Positions 1 to 8,012 of a stretch of DNA of 64,000 bases are shown here, one piece after another. Every line of letters begins with the position of its first letter. Position 1 is the first letter of the stretch. Origin of the DNA: Chthoniobacterales bacterium (GTDB taxonomy: Bacteria; Verrucomicrobiota; Verrucomicrobiia; Chthoniobacterales; Terrimicrobiaceae); contig JACSRU010000115.1 of assembly GCA_014879575.1 (NCBI GenBank), positions 1 through 64,000 of the forward strand, written 5' to 3'. The notes under the pieces were generated by a model that was not told the origin of the DNA, did not search any database, and was given only the letters and a program-made list of their open reading frames with translations. The position numbers and the translations under genes are program-made.

Positions 1-15
1 GCGGAGCGCCACTTC

Positions 16-100
16 TGGAGGGATGACCTCCGTGTCGTCCGCCTCGGGCCGCGCCATCCCACGCCAACCACCCGCGGACCAGACGGAGCTGGTCCCTCCA
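16..100. repeat. Hairpin repeat element, copy 1
   Basis: The element is 85 bp and carries a small hairpin at each end. Left hairpin: stem GGATGAC (21-27), loop CTCCGT (28-33), stem GTCGTCC (34-40), with one G-T pair. Right hairpin: GGACCAG (76-82), loop ACGGAG, CTGGTCC (89-95), which is the same fold in the opposite orientation with a different stem sequence. The outer ends TGGAGGGA and TCCCTCCA are inverted repeats. Two further copies lie at 52.6-52.95 kb. Similarity to the copy at 52.8 kb also continues leftwards to base 1, so the window may begin inside a larger repeat block. Confidence 0.85.
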
Positions 101-217
101 GGAAGTGATGTGTCACTTTTTCCTGGGGAGGCGTTCCCGCAAGCCTCAATCGTTTGTCTCTTTGGCGCAAAAGAATCGTGTTCCGGACCTCCTGCACGGG
201 AGGGATCTTGTCGAAGA

Positions 218-247
218 TTGCATGCGGCCACCGGATTTGGCTAGGAT
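218..247 (+). promoter_or_regulatory. Putative sigma-70 promoter of the MscS gene
   Basis: A -35-like TTGCAT (218-223) and a -10-like TAGGAT (242-247) are separated by 18 bp. Transcription would begin about 7 nt after the -10 box, at or next to the ATG at 255, giving a leaderless or nearly leaderless mRNA. The same bases (AGGA, 243-246) could instead act as a ribosome binding site, so the assignment is tentative. Confidence 0.4.
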
Positions 248-254
248 GCCTCCC

Positions 255-1808
255 ATGTTGAGTGCGCTTCTCCTTTTGGCACAGGCCACCGTCCCCACGG
301 AAACCGAACAAATTTTGGAGACAAGCCTCCGCCTGACCCGCTCCACAGGCATTTATCTGGCCTGCGCCATCGTCCTGTATCTGGGACTTCTTTTTGGCGG
401 ACGGATCCTCAAGCGCACATTTCGAATCCCATTGAGTTGGGTTTACCATTTTTTCTGCATCCTGGCAGCTCTCTACCTGCCCACGCTTTTGCCCATTGTG
501 GTTCTCCCCGGAGAGAACCACCTCGGTGCCGCACTCGCCGTCACCGCCGCCTTTGTCCTGGTTGGATTGGTGAGACACTATTTCTTCGATTTGCTTGGAC
601 CCAAGGGCGACGGCGTCCAGGTGCCCAAGTTTTTGGGGGAGTTTGTCTCCATCGCGATCATCGTCGCGGCGATTCTGCTGGTCCTGCAATTTTTCTATGA
701 CATCCAGGTGCCCGGGTTGCTGGCCGGTGCCGGAATCATCGGTATCGTGTTGGGTCTTGCCCTCCAGGACACCCTCGGAAACATCTTTAGCGGGTTTGCG
801 ATTTACTTCGGCGGGCAGTTCAAGGCCGGGGACTGGCTTTTGGTGGATGGACAGCATGCCAAAATTGTGGAAATCAACTGGCGATCCACCCGGCTGCGCA
901 CGACGGACGACATCTGCCTGGACATCCCGAACAGCAACATCACCAAACAAACCGTCGTCAACTACACCTACCCGACCAGCACACATGGAATCCGCCTGGA
1001 TATCGGACTGGAATACGATGCCCCGCCCTCGCTGGTGAAACAGGTTCTTATCGAGGCCGCTCTGGACTGTCCCTATGTCCTCCGCGATCCGGCCCCGACA
1101 GTTTACCTGACGGAATTTGGGAATTGGAGCATCACCTACCAACTCCGCTTCTGGCTTGATGACCACCTGAACTACAACCCAGCCAACAGCCATATCCGAA
1201 CCAATCTCTGGTATTCGCTGCGTCGAAACAACATCTCGATCCCCTATCCCATTCAGCATGAAATGTCCCTCGAGCGACCGAAGCCCCACCTCGAAAACCG
1301 GGATCTCATCCGGGAGTCGATCCGCAAGACCGTCTTTGCGCCGGCCCTCTCGCCCGCCCAGCTGGAGGAAATCGTCCAGCGCGCCAGAATCGTCCGCTTT
1401 GGCGAAGGCGAAAACATCATCCGCCAGGATGCCGAGGCGGGCCCCATGTATGTCATCGTCAGCGGGCGGGCCGAAGTCTGGATCCAGGCCGAGAACCGGC
1501 GCACCTCGGTGGCGGTCCTCGAAGCCGACGCCTGCATCGGAGAGAATTCCGTGCTCACGGGGGAAAAGCGCACCGCCACCATCCTCGCCCTCGAAGACTG
1601 CCTCGCCGTCGAGGTGGACAAAGCCACTCTCGCCACGATTATCGGCACGAGCCCCGAACTCCTCGAGTCTCTCAGCGAACTTCTCGCGCAACGCCGCATG
1701 AAAAATGAAGGCCTCGTCGCGGAATCCGCCGGAACCTCCGGTGCGTCGAAACAAAAAAACTACAAGGCCGGATTCCTCGACAAGCTCCGGTTATTTTTCG
1801 AGGTGTGA
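255..1808 (+). CDS. MscS-family channel with C-terminal cyclic-nucleotide-binding domain
   Basis: Predicted inner-membrane protein of 517 residues. Hydrophobic helices occupy roughly residues 30-165. They lead into an MscS pore helix and beta domain (about 145-330), shown by the Gly/Ala-rich AGAGIIGIVLGLALQDTLGN and the following GDWL stretch. Residues about 365-480 form a cyclic-nucleotide-binding domain, with the phosphate-cassette-like IGENSVLTGEKRTATI keeping the Glu and Arg usually needed for ligand. This is the architecture of the bacterial cyclic-nucleotide-gated branch of the MscS superfamily, so gating by cAMP or a related nucleotide is likely (inference). ATG 255 was chosen over ATG 246 and over more upstream starts because the N-terminal helices begin soon after it. 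Confidence 0.85.
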   Translation: MLSALLLLAQATVPTETEQILETSLRLTRSTGIYLACAIVLYLGLLFGGRILKRTFRIPLSWVYHFFCILAALYLPTLLPIVVLPGENHLGAALAVTAAFVLVGLVRHYFFDLLGPKGDGVQVPKFLGEFVSIAIIVAAILLVLQFFYDIQVPGLLAGAGIIGIVLGLALQDTLGNIFSGFAIYFGGQFKAGDWLLVDGQHAKIVEINWRSTRLRTTDDICLDIPNSNITKQTVVNYTYPTSTHGIRLDIGLEYDAPPSLVKQVLIEAALDCPYVLRDPAPTVYLTEFGNWSITYQLRFWLDDHLNYNPANSHIRTNLWYSLRRNNISIPYPIQHEMSLERPKPHLENRDLIRESIRKTVFAPALSPAQLEEIVQRARIVRFGEGENIIRQDAEAGPMYVIVSGRAEVWIQAENRRTSVAVLEADACIGENSVLTGEKRTATILALEDCLAVEVDKATLATIIGTSPELLESLSELLAQRRMKNEGLVAESAGTSGASKQKNYKAGFLDKLRLFFEV

Positions 1809-1836
1809 AGCCCTCCGCCCGGGAAACCAGAAACAT

Positions 1837-3168
1837 ATGATAAAATTAGCTGTTGTGGCATTGGCTCTGATGGCAACCGTGCAGGGGTTTGCCGGAGAGG
1901 AACGGACTTTTGAGACTTGGTGGAACGGGAAATACGCCACGGGGAATTGGTGGGGGGCGCGCGATGGCCTGGTCGAGCACGGGGTGACGCTGGGCGGGGA
2001 ATGGCGGGCGGACTTCCTTTGGAATGTGGACGGCGGGCTCGAACAGCGGTTCGGCTATGACGATGATTGGAAAGTGCGTTTGAACATCGATGTGGCAAAG
2101 CTCACCGGCTGGGAGGCCGTCAAGGGGTTGTCGTTGTATGCCGACATGAGATACCGCGGCGGAGCCGGGGTAAACAAATGGGTGGGCGCCTCACAAAATT
2201 TTGCGCCGAGCACCTACCAAGGGGGGCGGCTCTGGCGGTTTCTCAATGCTTATGGGACCTATACGACGCCGGAATTGTTTGGGGTGAAGGAGCTGCTCAC
2301 GATCTCGGGAGGCTGGCAGAATCCGACGGAACATTTCATCACGCAGCCGTTGAACAAATTTTTTGTGAACAATACGTTCAACTCCGGACGCGGGCTGAAT
2401 GCCAACGGGATTCCCTGGGGCGGGAGCTTCGGAACGTGGGGCGGCTATCTGAAGGTCAAGCCCACGGATTGGTATTACGCACAAGGCGGGCTCTATCTGG
2501 CGATCCCGCAGGGAGCAAACGTAAACAATCACGGAATGGATTTTGCCGGTTACCGGATCAATCCGAACCTCAATGGCCTCTATTTCCTCGCGGAGACAGG
2601 CGTCACCCCGAAGGTCGGTCCCTCGAAACTTCCCGGACGTTACGCGGCCGGATTTCTCTACTGGGGGGTCGAGAATCGCTCGTTCTACGGACAGAATTAC
2701 GATCAGCGGGTCGCCCTCTACTGGCAGGCGGACCAGCAACTGTTCCGCGAGCCTCTGCCGGGCAAAAGTCCCTCCGACGGAAAGCAAGTGGCCGACAGCC
2801 CGCCGAAGCCCGGCGATCAGGGCCTCTCGTTTTTCAGTCTCATCAACTTCGCGCCGAAGTTTAACAACAACATTCCGTTCTATTTTCACACCGGACTCGT
2901 TTACAAGGGGCTGATTCCCACGCGGGATCAGGACCAGGCCGGCGTGGCGTTTGCCTTCGGAAACTACAGTGCCTACAAGCAGGTCGCCGACGAAAATGCG
3001 GGACGTCCAATCCAGACCTATGAGGGCGTCCTGGAGTTTGACTATCGCGTTCAGATCACCAAGTGGGCGTATGTCCAACCCGTCCTGCAATACCTCCTCC
3101 AGCCGGGGGGAACCGGCCTCACAAAAAATGCCACCGTGATCGGCTTCCAAACCGGCGTCATTTTCTGA
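1837..3168 (+). CDS. OprB-family carbohydrate porin
   Basis: Outer-membrane protein of 443 residues. A signal peptide (about residues 1-18, ending VQGFAG) precedes a beta-rich body. The N-terminal YATGNWWGARDGLVEHGVTL is a hallmark of OprB porins, which let glucose and other sugars across the outer membrane. The C-terminus ends in Phe, as expected for BAM-recognised barrels. ATG 1837 is chosen because it places the signal peptide at the N-terminus; longer upstream reading would run into the MscS gene. The 3' end overlaps the convergent DUF4405-like gene by 118 bp. Confidence 0.88.
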   Translation: MIKLAVVALALMATVQGFAGEERTFETWWNGKYATGNWWGARDGLVEHGVTLGGEWRADFLWNVDGGLEQRFGYDDDWKVRLNIDVAKLTGWEAVKGLSLYADMRYRGGAGVNKWVGASQNFAPSTYQGGRLWRFLNAYGTYTTPELFGVKELLTISGGWQNPTEHFITQPLNKFFVNNTFNSGRGLNANGIPWGGSFGTWGGYLKVKPTDWYYAQGGLYLAIPQGANVNNHGMDFAGYRINPNLNGLYFLAETGVTPKVGPSKLPGRYAAGFLYWGVENRSFYGQNYDQRVALYWQADQQLFREPLPGKSPSDGKQVADSPPKPGDQGLSFFSLINFAPKFNNNIPFYFHTGLVYKGLIPTRDQDQAGVAFAFGNYSAYKQVADENAGRPIQTYEGVLEFDYRVQITKWAYVQPVLQYLLQPGGTGLTKNATVIGFQTGVIF

Positions 3169-3596
3169 TGGTCGGACGGACGCCCCTTTGGAATATCAGG
3201 ACAAGCAGGGAGCCCCTGGGCTGATCCCGAAGTCGGCTCCTTGTGTTTTCCCCCGCCCGCAGGGCGTCTTTCCACAGGCAGCAACAGGAAGGCTGCGATG
3301 ATTGCGAGACCGGCAAGCAGTCCGATGACCAGCCGCCAGAACCGTCCCTGGGCGGCGCACTTGACAAGCCACGTCCAGCTCATTGCAAGGTGAACGATAA
3401 TGATCGCCATGAAAAAATACGCAATCCAGGTGTGCAGATCCCCCCAATCGTGCCGACTCCATCCCAGCATTTCCAATCCCTGTCCGCCCCGGCGTCCCGG
3501 CACCAGCCGGTAGGCCAACAAGAGGCCGCTTCCGATCATGAAGCAGAAACTGAGGTAAAGGAGCAGATTCAGGACTCGGCGGATGAGGAGTTTCAT
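3051..3596 (-). CDS. DUF4405-like membrane protein (cytochrome b561-type helices)
   Basis: Small inner-membrane protein of 181 residues with hydrophobic segments at about 8-29, 55-77 and 88-107. Histidines at positions 49, 55 and 69 (HDWGDLHTW and VHL) are placed as in b-type-haem membrane proteins of the DUF4405 class, so a role in electron transfer is plausible. It is the last gene of the leftward sulfur/redox operon, 6 bp after the CoA-disulfide reductase. The C-terminal 40 residues are not membrane-like and overlap the porin gene tail-to-tail by 118 bp; a frameshift near the end cannot be excluded. Confidence 0.7.
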   Translation of the reverse strand: MKLLIRRVLNLLLYLSFCFMIGSGLLLAYRLVPGRRGGQGLEMLGWSRHDWGDLHTWIAYFFMAIIIVHLAMSWTWLVKCAAQGRFWRLVIGLLAGLAIIAAFLLLPVERRPAGGGKHKEPTSGSAQGLPACPDIPKGRPSDHQKMTPVWKPITVAFFVRPVPPGWRRYCRTGWTYAHLVI

Positions 3597-3602
3597 GGAG
3601 AG

Positions 3603-5291
3603 TCAGGATGGCGGGCGGCTTGCCTGGATCAAATCGTGGGTCAAATACCCTCCGGAAAGATTTCTTGCCCGGAAGCCATGCTGCAGGAGCAGTCGGGTTC
3701 CGTAATATCCGCGCTGCCCGACGCGGCAGTAGAGCCAGAGTTCGCGGTCACGCGGCAATTCGTTGAGGCGGGCGCGGAGTTCATTGAGAGGGATGTTGAC
3801 CGCCCCGGCCAGGTGGCCCTCCTCGAACTCCCCCGGATCGCGAACATCCAACAAAACCGCCGACCCGGAACCCACTTCCCCCCACTCCGCGAGCGGGTGA
3901 TCGCCCCGGAGGGTATTGGCCGCAATCATGCCCGCATAATTCACGGGATCTTTGGCACCGCCGAATTGCGGCGCGTAGCAGAGTTCCGACTCCTCGAGAT
4001 CGAAGACCGTTCCCCCGAACTGGATGGCGGTCGCAATCGTGTCAATGCGTCTGTCAACGCCCGCTTCCCCGACCGCCTGGGCGCCGAGAATGCGGCCATC
4101 GGACTTCCGGAAAAGGAGCTTCAGGTTGATCGGCTTGGCACCGGGGTAGTATCCGACGTGGTTGGCAGGATGCAGATAGACTTTGTCGTAATCGGTCATG
4201 CCCGCACGACGGAGACTCTTCTCGCTGGCTCCCGTGCTGGCGACCGCAAGGTCAAAAACTCCGCAGATCGCCGTCCCTTGGACGCCCCGGAATTTTGAAT
4301 TCCGTCCGCAAATTCCATCCGCCGCGATGCGGCCCTGCCGGTTGGCGGGACCTGCGAGGGGAATGAGCGCCCACCCGCCGGTCAGAACATCCCGGACCTC
4401 GACCGCATCCCCAACCGCCCAGATATTCTCATCACTCGTGCGCATCCGCTCATCCACCCGAATCCCTCCCCGCTCGCCGATCTCGAGTCCTGCGGTCTTT
4501 GCGAGCGCGGTCTCGGGACGCACGCCGATCGCAAGGATCACGAGATCGCCCGCATGCCCGGCACCGGATTTTGTCTTTACGACAATTTGTCCGCTGCGGG
4601 GCTCGAAACCCGCGACGCCATCCCCAAGAGCAAACCGGACGCCGTGGCTTTCGAGATGGTCCTGCACCGGACGGGCCATTTCGGGATCGAGTGGCGGCAT
4701 CACCTGGTCAAGCATTTCGACAACCGTCACGGAAAGACCGCGATGCGTGAGGTTCTCAGCCATTTCGAGTCCGATGAAACCGCCGCCCACGATCACCGCG
4801 CTCCGGGCGGATTTTTCGTCAATCCACGCGCGGATCTGTCGGCTGTCCGGAATCGTGCGCACCACAAAAATCCCCGGCAGATCAATCCCCGGCAGGGGCG
4901 GGCGCACGGGCGCGGCGCCAGGCGAGAGAACAAGCGCATCGTAACCCTCCCGATACGTGCGGCCGGTGGCCGGTTCCCGGACCTCGATCTCCTTCGCCTT
5001 GCGGTCAATGGCCACGACCTCCTGCCCGGTGCGGACTTCGATGTTGAAGCGCTCGCGGAAAAGCGTGGGATTTGCGAGAAGAAGCCGGGATTCCTCCTTG
5101 ATCACATCCCCGACAAAGTAGGGCAGTCCACAGTTGGCGAAGGACACATAGGGCCCCCGGTCCAACAGGAGAATTTCCGCCGTTTCATCCAGCCGCCGGC
5201 AACGGGCCGCACACGAAGCACCCCCCGCCACCCCGCCAACAATCACGATGCGTTTTTGTTTCACAACAATCTCCCCTTTTTCAGATGCCAC
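3603..5291 (-). CDS. CoA-disulfide reductase / NAD(P)H sulfur reductase with rhodanese domain
   Basis: Flavoenzyme of 562 residues in the pyridine nucleotide-disulfide oxidoreductase family. The FAD-binding VIVGGVAGGASCAA is at residues 16-29, and the single redox cysteine C54 lies in SFANCGLPYF, as in CoA-disulfide reductases. The NAD(P)H loop VGGGFIGLEMAENL follows. Residues about 450-555 form a rhodanese domain with its own active cysteine, C522, in CRVGQRGYYG. This fused layout occurs in CoA-disulfide and persulfide reductases, which reduce CoA-bound sulfur. The start overlaps the end of the preceding rhodanese gene by 11 bp, implying translational coupling. A later start near the KQKRIVIVGG motif is also possible. 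Confidence 0.88.
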   Translation of the reverse strand: MASEKGEIVVKQKRIVIVGGVAGGASCAARCRRLDETAEILLLDRGPYVSFANCGLPYFVGDVIKEESRLLLANPTLFRERFNIEVRTGQEVVAIDRKAKEIEVREPATGRTYREGYDALVLSPGAAPVRPPLPGIDLPGIFVVRTIPDSRQIRAWIDEKSARSAVIVGGGFIGLEMAENLTHRGLSVTVVEMLDQVMPPLDPEMARPVQDHLESHGVRFALGDGVAGFEPRSGQIVVKTKSGAGHAGDLVILAIGVRPETALAKTAGLEIGERGGIRVDERMRTSDENIWAVGDAVEVRDVLTGGWALIPLAGPANRQGRIAADGICGRNSKFRGVQGTAICGVFDLAVASTGASEKSLRRAGMTDYDKVYLHPANHVGYYPGAKPINLKLLFRKSDGRILGAQAVGEAGVDRRIDTIATAIQFGGTVFDLEESELCYAPQFGGAKDPVNYAGMIAANTLRGDHPLAEWGEVGSGSAVLLDVRDPGEFEEGHLAGAVNIPLNELRARLNELPRDRELWLYCRVGQRGYYGTRLLLQHGFRARNLSGGYLTHDLIQASRPPS

Positions 5292-5844
5292 AACATGTCC
5301 CCGCCGATTTGGCGCCTCCCTGATTCCACGGCATTTTCGCGATGAGCGAGCGCATCAGACAAATTCCGCTGAGCCCGGCAAAGATCATCCCGCAACCCAC
5401 GAACCCCGACAGCCAAATCCAGGCGGAATTCAAAAACTGCGAGAGCAGAACGCCCGTCAACACGAGCAACCCAATGACGATCTGGAGCTGACGATCGAGG
5501 GGAAGCACTCTGCGCTCACCGCGCACCACGGGATACCCCTCGTCCGCCCAGGCCTGGGTGCCGCCCTCGACAACCAGACAATCCTGGAAGCCTGCCGCCG
5601 CAAATTTTTTGGCCGCCTGTTTGGCGCGCCCTCCGCTATGGCACAGAATGGCGATCGGCGAGACGTCTCCGGATTTTTCGCGTTCCGCAAGGATGCTCGC
5701 GCAATCCAGCGTGTCCAGCGGCGTCAATTGCGCCTCCGGCACATGGATGGCCTCGAATTCGGCGGGCGTGCGCACATCGATCACCCGAGGCGGCAGGGTC
5801 CGGCCAAGGAGAGTTTTCAGTTCGTTAACAGGGATGGTTTTCAT
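5281..5844 (-). CDS. Membrane-anchored rhodanese (YgaP-like)
   Basis: Protein of 187 residues. An N-terminal rhodanese domain (about 1-110) carries the catalytic loop CHSGGRA with C68. It is followed by a two-helix membrane hairpin (about 120-170) of the DUF2892 type. The E. coli protein YgaP has the same arrangement and moves sulfane sulfur at the inner membrane. The gene begins 5 bp downstream of the ArsR-type regulator and overlaps the CoA-disulfide reductase, so all are likely co-transcribed. A cysteine pair near the C-terminus (GTCCGI) could take part in sulfur transfer (inference). Confidence 0.88.
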   Translation of the reverse strand: MKTIPVNELKTLLGRTLPPRVIDVRTPAEFEAIHVPEAQLTPLDTLDCASILAEREKSGDVSPIAILCHSGGRAKQAAKKFAAAGFQDCLVVEGGTQAWADEGYPVVRGERRVLPLDRQLQIVIGLLVLTGVLLSQFLNSAWIWLSGFVGCGMIFAGLSGICLMRSLIAKMPWNQGGAKSAGTCCGI

Positions 5845-5849
5845 TGGGT

Positions 5850-6245
5850 TTATTGTGTGGTTGGTTTTGGAATCTTTCCATGCGCCCAGTCACGGTTTTC
5901 GCCGATGGGACGCAGAGTGTCGGCCTGCGCATCGAGCCGCCGCTGGAGGCTCCCGCAGACGTGGTCGCACATTTCAAAAATGGATTTGTCCGCTATGCGG
6001 TAAATGACGTTCAACCCCTCCTTCCTCCTCGCCAGCAGGCCGGCGTCGGTCAGAATTTGAAGCTGACGCGAGACATTGGTCTGTGTGCGTCCGGTGATCT
6101 TAACAAGGGACGAAACATTTTTCTCCCCGTCCTCAAGGGCGATCATCAACTTCAGACGCGTCGCCTCGCCCAGGACCCGGAAGCGTCCGGCGATCATTTC
6201 CAAAACCTCCTCGTCCATCTTCGCTCGTTTTGCGCGGTTGCCCAT
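5850..6245 (-). CDS. ArsR/SmtB-family transcriptional regulator
   Basis: Winged-helix repressor of 131 residues. The segment RFRVLGEATRLKLMIAL is the typical ArsR N-terminus, and the recognition helix lies in TQTNVSRQLQILTDAGLL. Two C-terminal cysteines in MCDHVCGSL are a possible sensing pair for sulfur species, oxidant or metal. Its operon mates (two rhodaneses and a CoA-disulfide reductase) favour persulfide or sulfide sensing, but this is inference. The ATG at 6245 was chosen because the preceding 31 codons of open frame are unlike the family. A tandem palindrome lies about 90 bp upstream. Confidence 0.87.
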   Translation of the reverse strand: MGNRAKRAKMDEEVLEMIAGRFRVLGEATRLKLMIALEDGEKNVSSLVKITGRTQTNVSRQLQILTDAGLLARRKEGLNVIYRIADKSIFEMCDHVCGSLQRRLDAQADTLRPIGENRDWAHGKIPKPTTQ

Positions 6246-6335
6246 ATGTCGTCTCAGGGTTTGCGCAGGGAAAGACCCGCATCCTCCCGGGCGCGGCATC
6301 CGCCAATGGTGTTCCTTTCCCCGCTCATGTGAGAA

Positions 6336-6361
6336 CATATATGCTCACATAATCATATATG
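6336..6361. promoter_or_regulatory. Candidate ArsR operator: two CATATATG palindromes
   Basis: Two identical 8-bp palindromes CATATATG at 6336-6343 and 6354-6361 are spaced 18 bp start to start in the AT-rich gap between doxX and the ArsR gene. On the minus strand they overlap the region where the ArsR promoter must lie. AT-rich dyads of this type are normal ArsR-family operators. Autoregulation of the sulfur operon is the likely function. Confidence 0.55.
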
Positions 6362-6409
6362 CAATAAAAAAATGCCGGGGGGAAGACTTGGGTTTTTGTG
6401 GGGCGCGGG

Positions 6410-6820
6410 TCAGGCCCGGTCCACGCTGTATTTTCCCGCGCCGATAATGATCAGCGAGAAGCAGACGATACCCATTTCCGCCGGGTGGCTCCATTGGGTA
6501 AAGGCGTCCGGGGCTCCGCGATACATGGTGATGGTGGCCACCGCCATGGTAAAGGTAAGGAACAGCGCGGCGTATCGGGTCAAAAATCCCGCCGCGAGAA
6601 GGGCGCCGCCGAGTGTTTCGCTCATGGCGGCAAGAAACCCCCAGAGCACCGGCCAGAAAGTGACACCCAGGTTCCCCATTGCGCCGCCGACTTTTTCCCA
6701 GGCCTGCTGGCCGCCGGCCAGTTTCGGCCAGCCGTGAAGGACCATCATGACACCCACCCCGACACGGAGAATGAGAATCCCCACATCGCGGTATTGGCCG
6801 AGCCAGGAGAGATTCATCAC
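6410..6820 (-). CDS. DoxX family membrane protein
   Basis: Inner-membrane protein of 136 residues with four hydrophobic helices. The N-terminal RVGVGVMMVLHGWPKLAGG and the later SETLGGALLAAGFLTRYAAL are typical of the DoxX family, whose members are linked to thiosulfate/quinone and redox chemistry in some organisms. It starts 7 bp after rpsR on the same strand, so it is read through from the ribosomal genes, and it ends before the ArsR promoter region. Its position next to the sulfur operon may be functional or chance. Confidence 0.85.
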   Translation of the reverse strand: MMNLSWLGQYRDVGILILRVGVGVMMVLHGWPKLAGGQQAWEKVGGAMGNLGVTFWPVLWGFLAAMSETLGGALLAAGFLTRYAALFLTFTMAVATITMYRGAPDAFTQWSHPAEMGIVCFSLIIIGAGKYSVDRA

Positions 6821-6827
6821 CGAAAGG

Positions 6828-7067
6828 CTACTTCATCAAAAGCGCGGCGCGCGCCCGCTTGATCTCGCCCGTGATTTTTCGGTGAAGGCGGGCGGACATG
6901 CCGGTGACCCGGCGGGGAAGAATTTTCCCGCTCTCGGTGACAAAGCGTTTGAGGAGGTCGGGATTTTTGTAGTCGATCGCTTCGAGGTTGAGATCCACGC
7001 GACGGCGGGGCATCGAGCGGTTGGCCTTGCGGAAGTTCGTGCGTCGTTGAGGAGTTTTCGGCTGCAT
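6828..7067 (-). CDS. rpsR: 30S ribosomal protein S18
   Basis: 79 residues, normal S18 length. The signature [26 protein letters not shown] is present (positions about 31-56), with the usual basic C-terminus. There is no cysteine, so this is the zinc-free type. It lies 6 bp after rpmG and 7 bp before doxX, all leftward. The more common partners rpsF, ssb and rplI are absent here. Confidence 0.95.
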   Translation of the reverse strand: MQPKTPQRRTNFRKANRSMPRRRVDLNLEAIDYKNPDLLKRFVTESGKILPRRVTGMSARLHRKITGEIKRARAALLMK

Positions 7068-7073
7068 GGCAGG

Positions 7074-7247
7074 TTATTTGATTTCGCGGTGGAGCGTATG
7101 GCGCTTGAGGAAAGGATTGTATTTCTTTTTCTCCAGGCGATTTGGCGTGCGCGGGCTCTTTTTATTGCGGGTGGTGATGTAACGCGAGGTGGGCTTCCCT
7201 TCGGCCTTCGCCTCGGTGCATTCGAGAGTGATGTTTTCCTGTGGCAT
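7074..7247 (-). CDS. rpmG: 50S ribosomal protein L33
   Basis: 57-residue protein read from the minus strand: it begins [14 protein letters not shown], contains SRYITTRNK and ends in [14 protein letters not shown], which are L33 features. Only one cysteine (C10) remains of the four zinc ligands found in the zinc-ribbon form, so this is a C-minus L33. It starts 3 bp after the DksA-like gene and ends 6 bp before rpsR, forming one operon. Confidence 0.93.
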   Translation of the reverse strand: MPQENITLECTEAKAEGKPTSRYITTRNKKSPRTPNRLEKKKYNPFLKRHTLHREIK

Positions 7248-7250
7248 GGT

Positions 7251-8012
7251 TTAGTCTTTGCTGTCGTTGGATGTCTCGTCGTCGTCGTCCCCCTCGTCAT
7301 CCCCCAATCCAAACAGGGAGGTGACTGGCTGGCGGACGCGGCTGAAACGGTTCTTTTTTTCGATTTCCGCCTGACACTCCACCGTGTAGCGGGCGAAGGG
7401 CAGGGCTTCAAGCCGGGCATGGAGGATCGGCTTGCCGGACATTTCGCAAATCCCGTATGTGCCGGTCTCGATCCGCTTGAGCGCCTCGTCAATTTCGTAG
7501 AGAGAATCCTTTTCCTGGGAAAGAAGACTGAGCGCCAAATCCCGGTCGTAGGCATCGCTTCCGGCATCCGCTTGGTGCATTCCGAAAGCGGAAGCCTCGT
7601 TGCCGTCGGCGCGGGACCGAAGGCTGTCTTTTGCCACGACAGACATGGAATCCAAAAGCGTATCCTTAAGCGTCAGAAGACGAATCCTTTGTTTGGCAAG
7701 AAACCCTGCGGGAACAACATGGATCTTTTTCTTGCTTACGATCACGACTGCGGGCTGTGCGCCCGGTTTGGAGCTTTGCGCTGTCGGCTTGCGGCCTTTC
7801 TGAGTCGTCTTCGGGCTTTTCCGAGCGATTTTTTCCTTTGCGGCGACCCCGGTGGTTTTTTTGATCTTTTTGGGTGCGGCCACCGGTTTTTTGGATTGGG
7901 AGACCGGTGGAGCGGATTTTTTCGCCGATTTGGCCGAAGCCTTTTTCACGACGTTCTTTTTCACCGCCTTTTTGGGGACACTGCGGGGGGGTTTTTGGGA
8001 TTTGCTCGGCAT
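7251..8012 (-). CDS. DksA/TraR-family protein with Lys/Pro/Ala-rich N-terminus
   Basis: 253 residues. The first 80 or so are a basic, disordered Lys/Ala/Pro tail, and residues about 100-235 carry a DksA/TraR coiled coil and C-terminal finger. The finger is degenerate: positions 189-192 read CEMS and 210-213 read TVEC, so one cysteine of each zinc pair is lost. This resembles zinc-independent DksA paralogues, which bind RNA polymerase and adjust rRNA promoters with ppGpp. The ATG at 8012 was chosen because the basic tail begins there. It heads the operon with rpmG and rpsR. The C-terminus is acidic (DDEGDDDDE). Confidence 0.85.
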   Translation of the reverse strand: MPSKSQKPPRSVPKKAVKKNVVKKASAKSAKKSAPPVSQSKKPVAAPKKIKKTTGVAAKEKIARKSPKTTQKGRKPTAQSSKPGAQPAVVIVSKKKIHVVPAGFLAKQRIRLLTLKDTLLDSMSVVAKDSLRSRADGNEASAFGMHQADAGSDAYDRDLALSLLSQEKDSLYEIDEALKRIETGTYGICEMSGKPILHARLEALPFARYTVECQAEIEKKNRFSRVRQPVTSLFGLGDDEGDDDDETSNDSKD

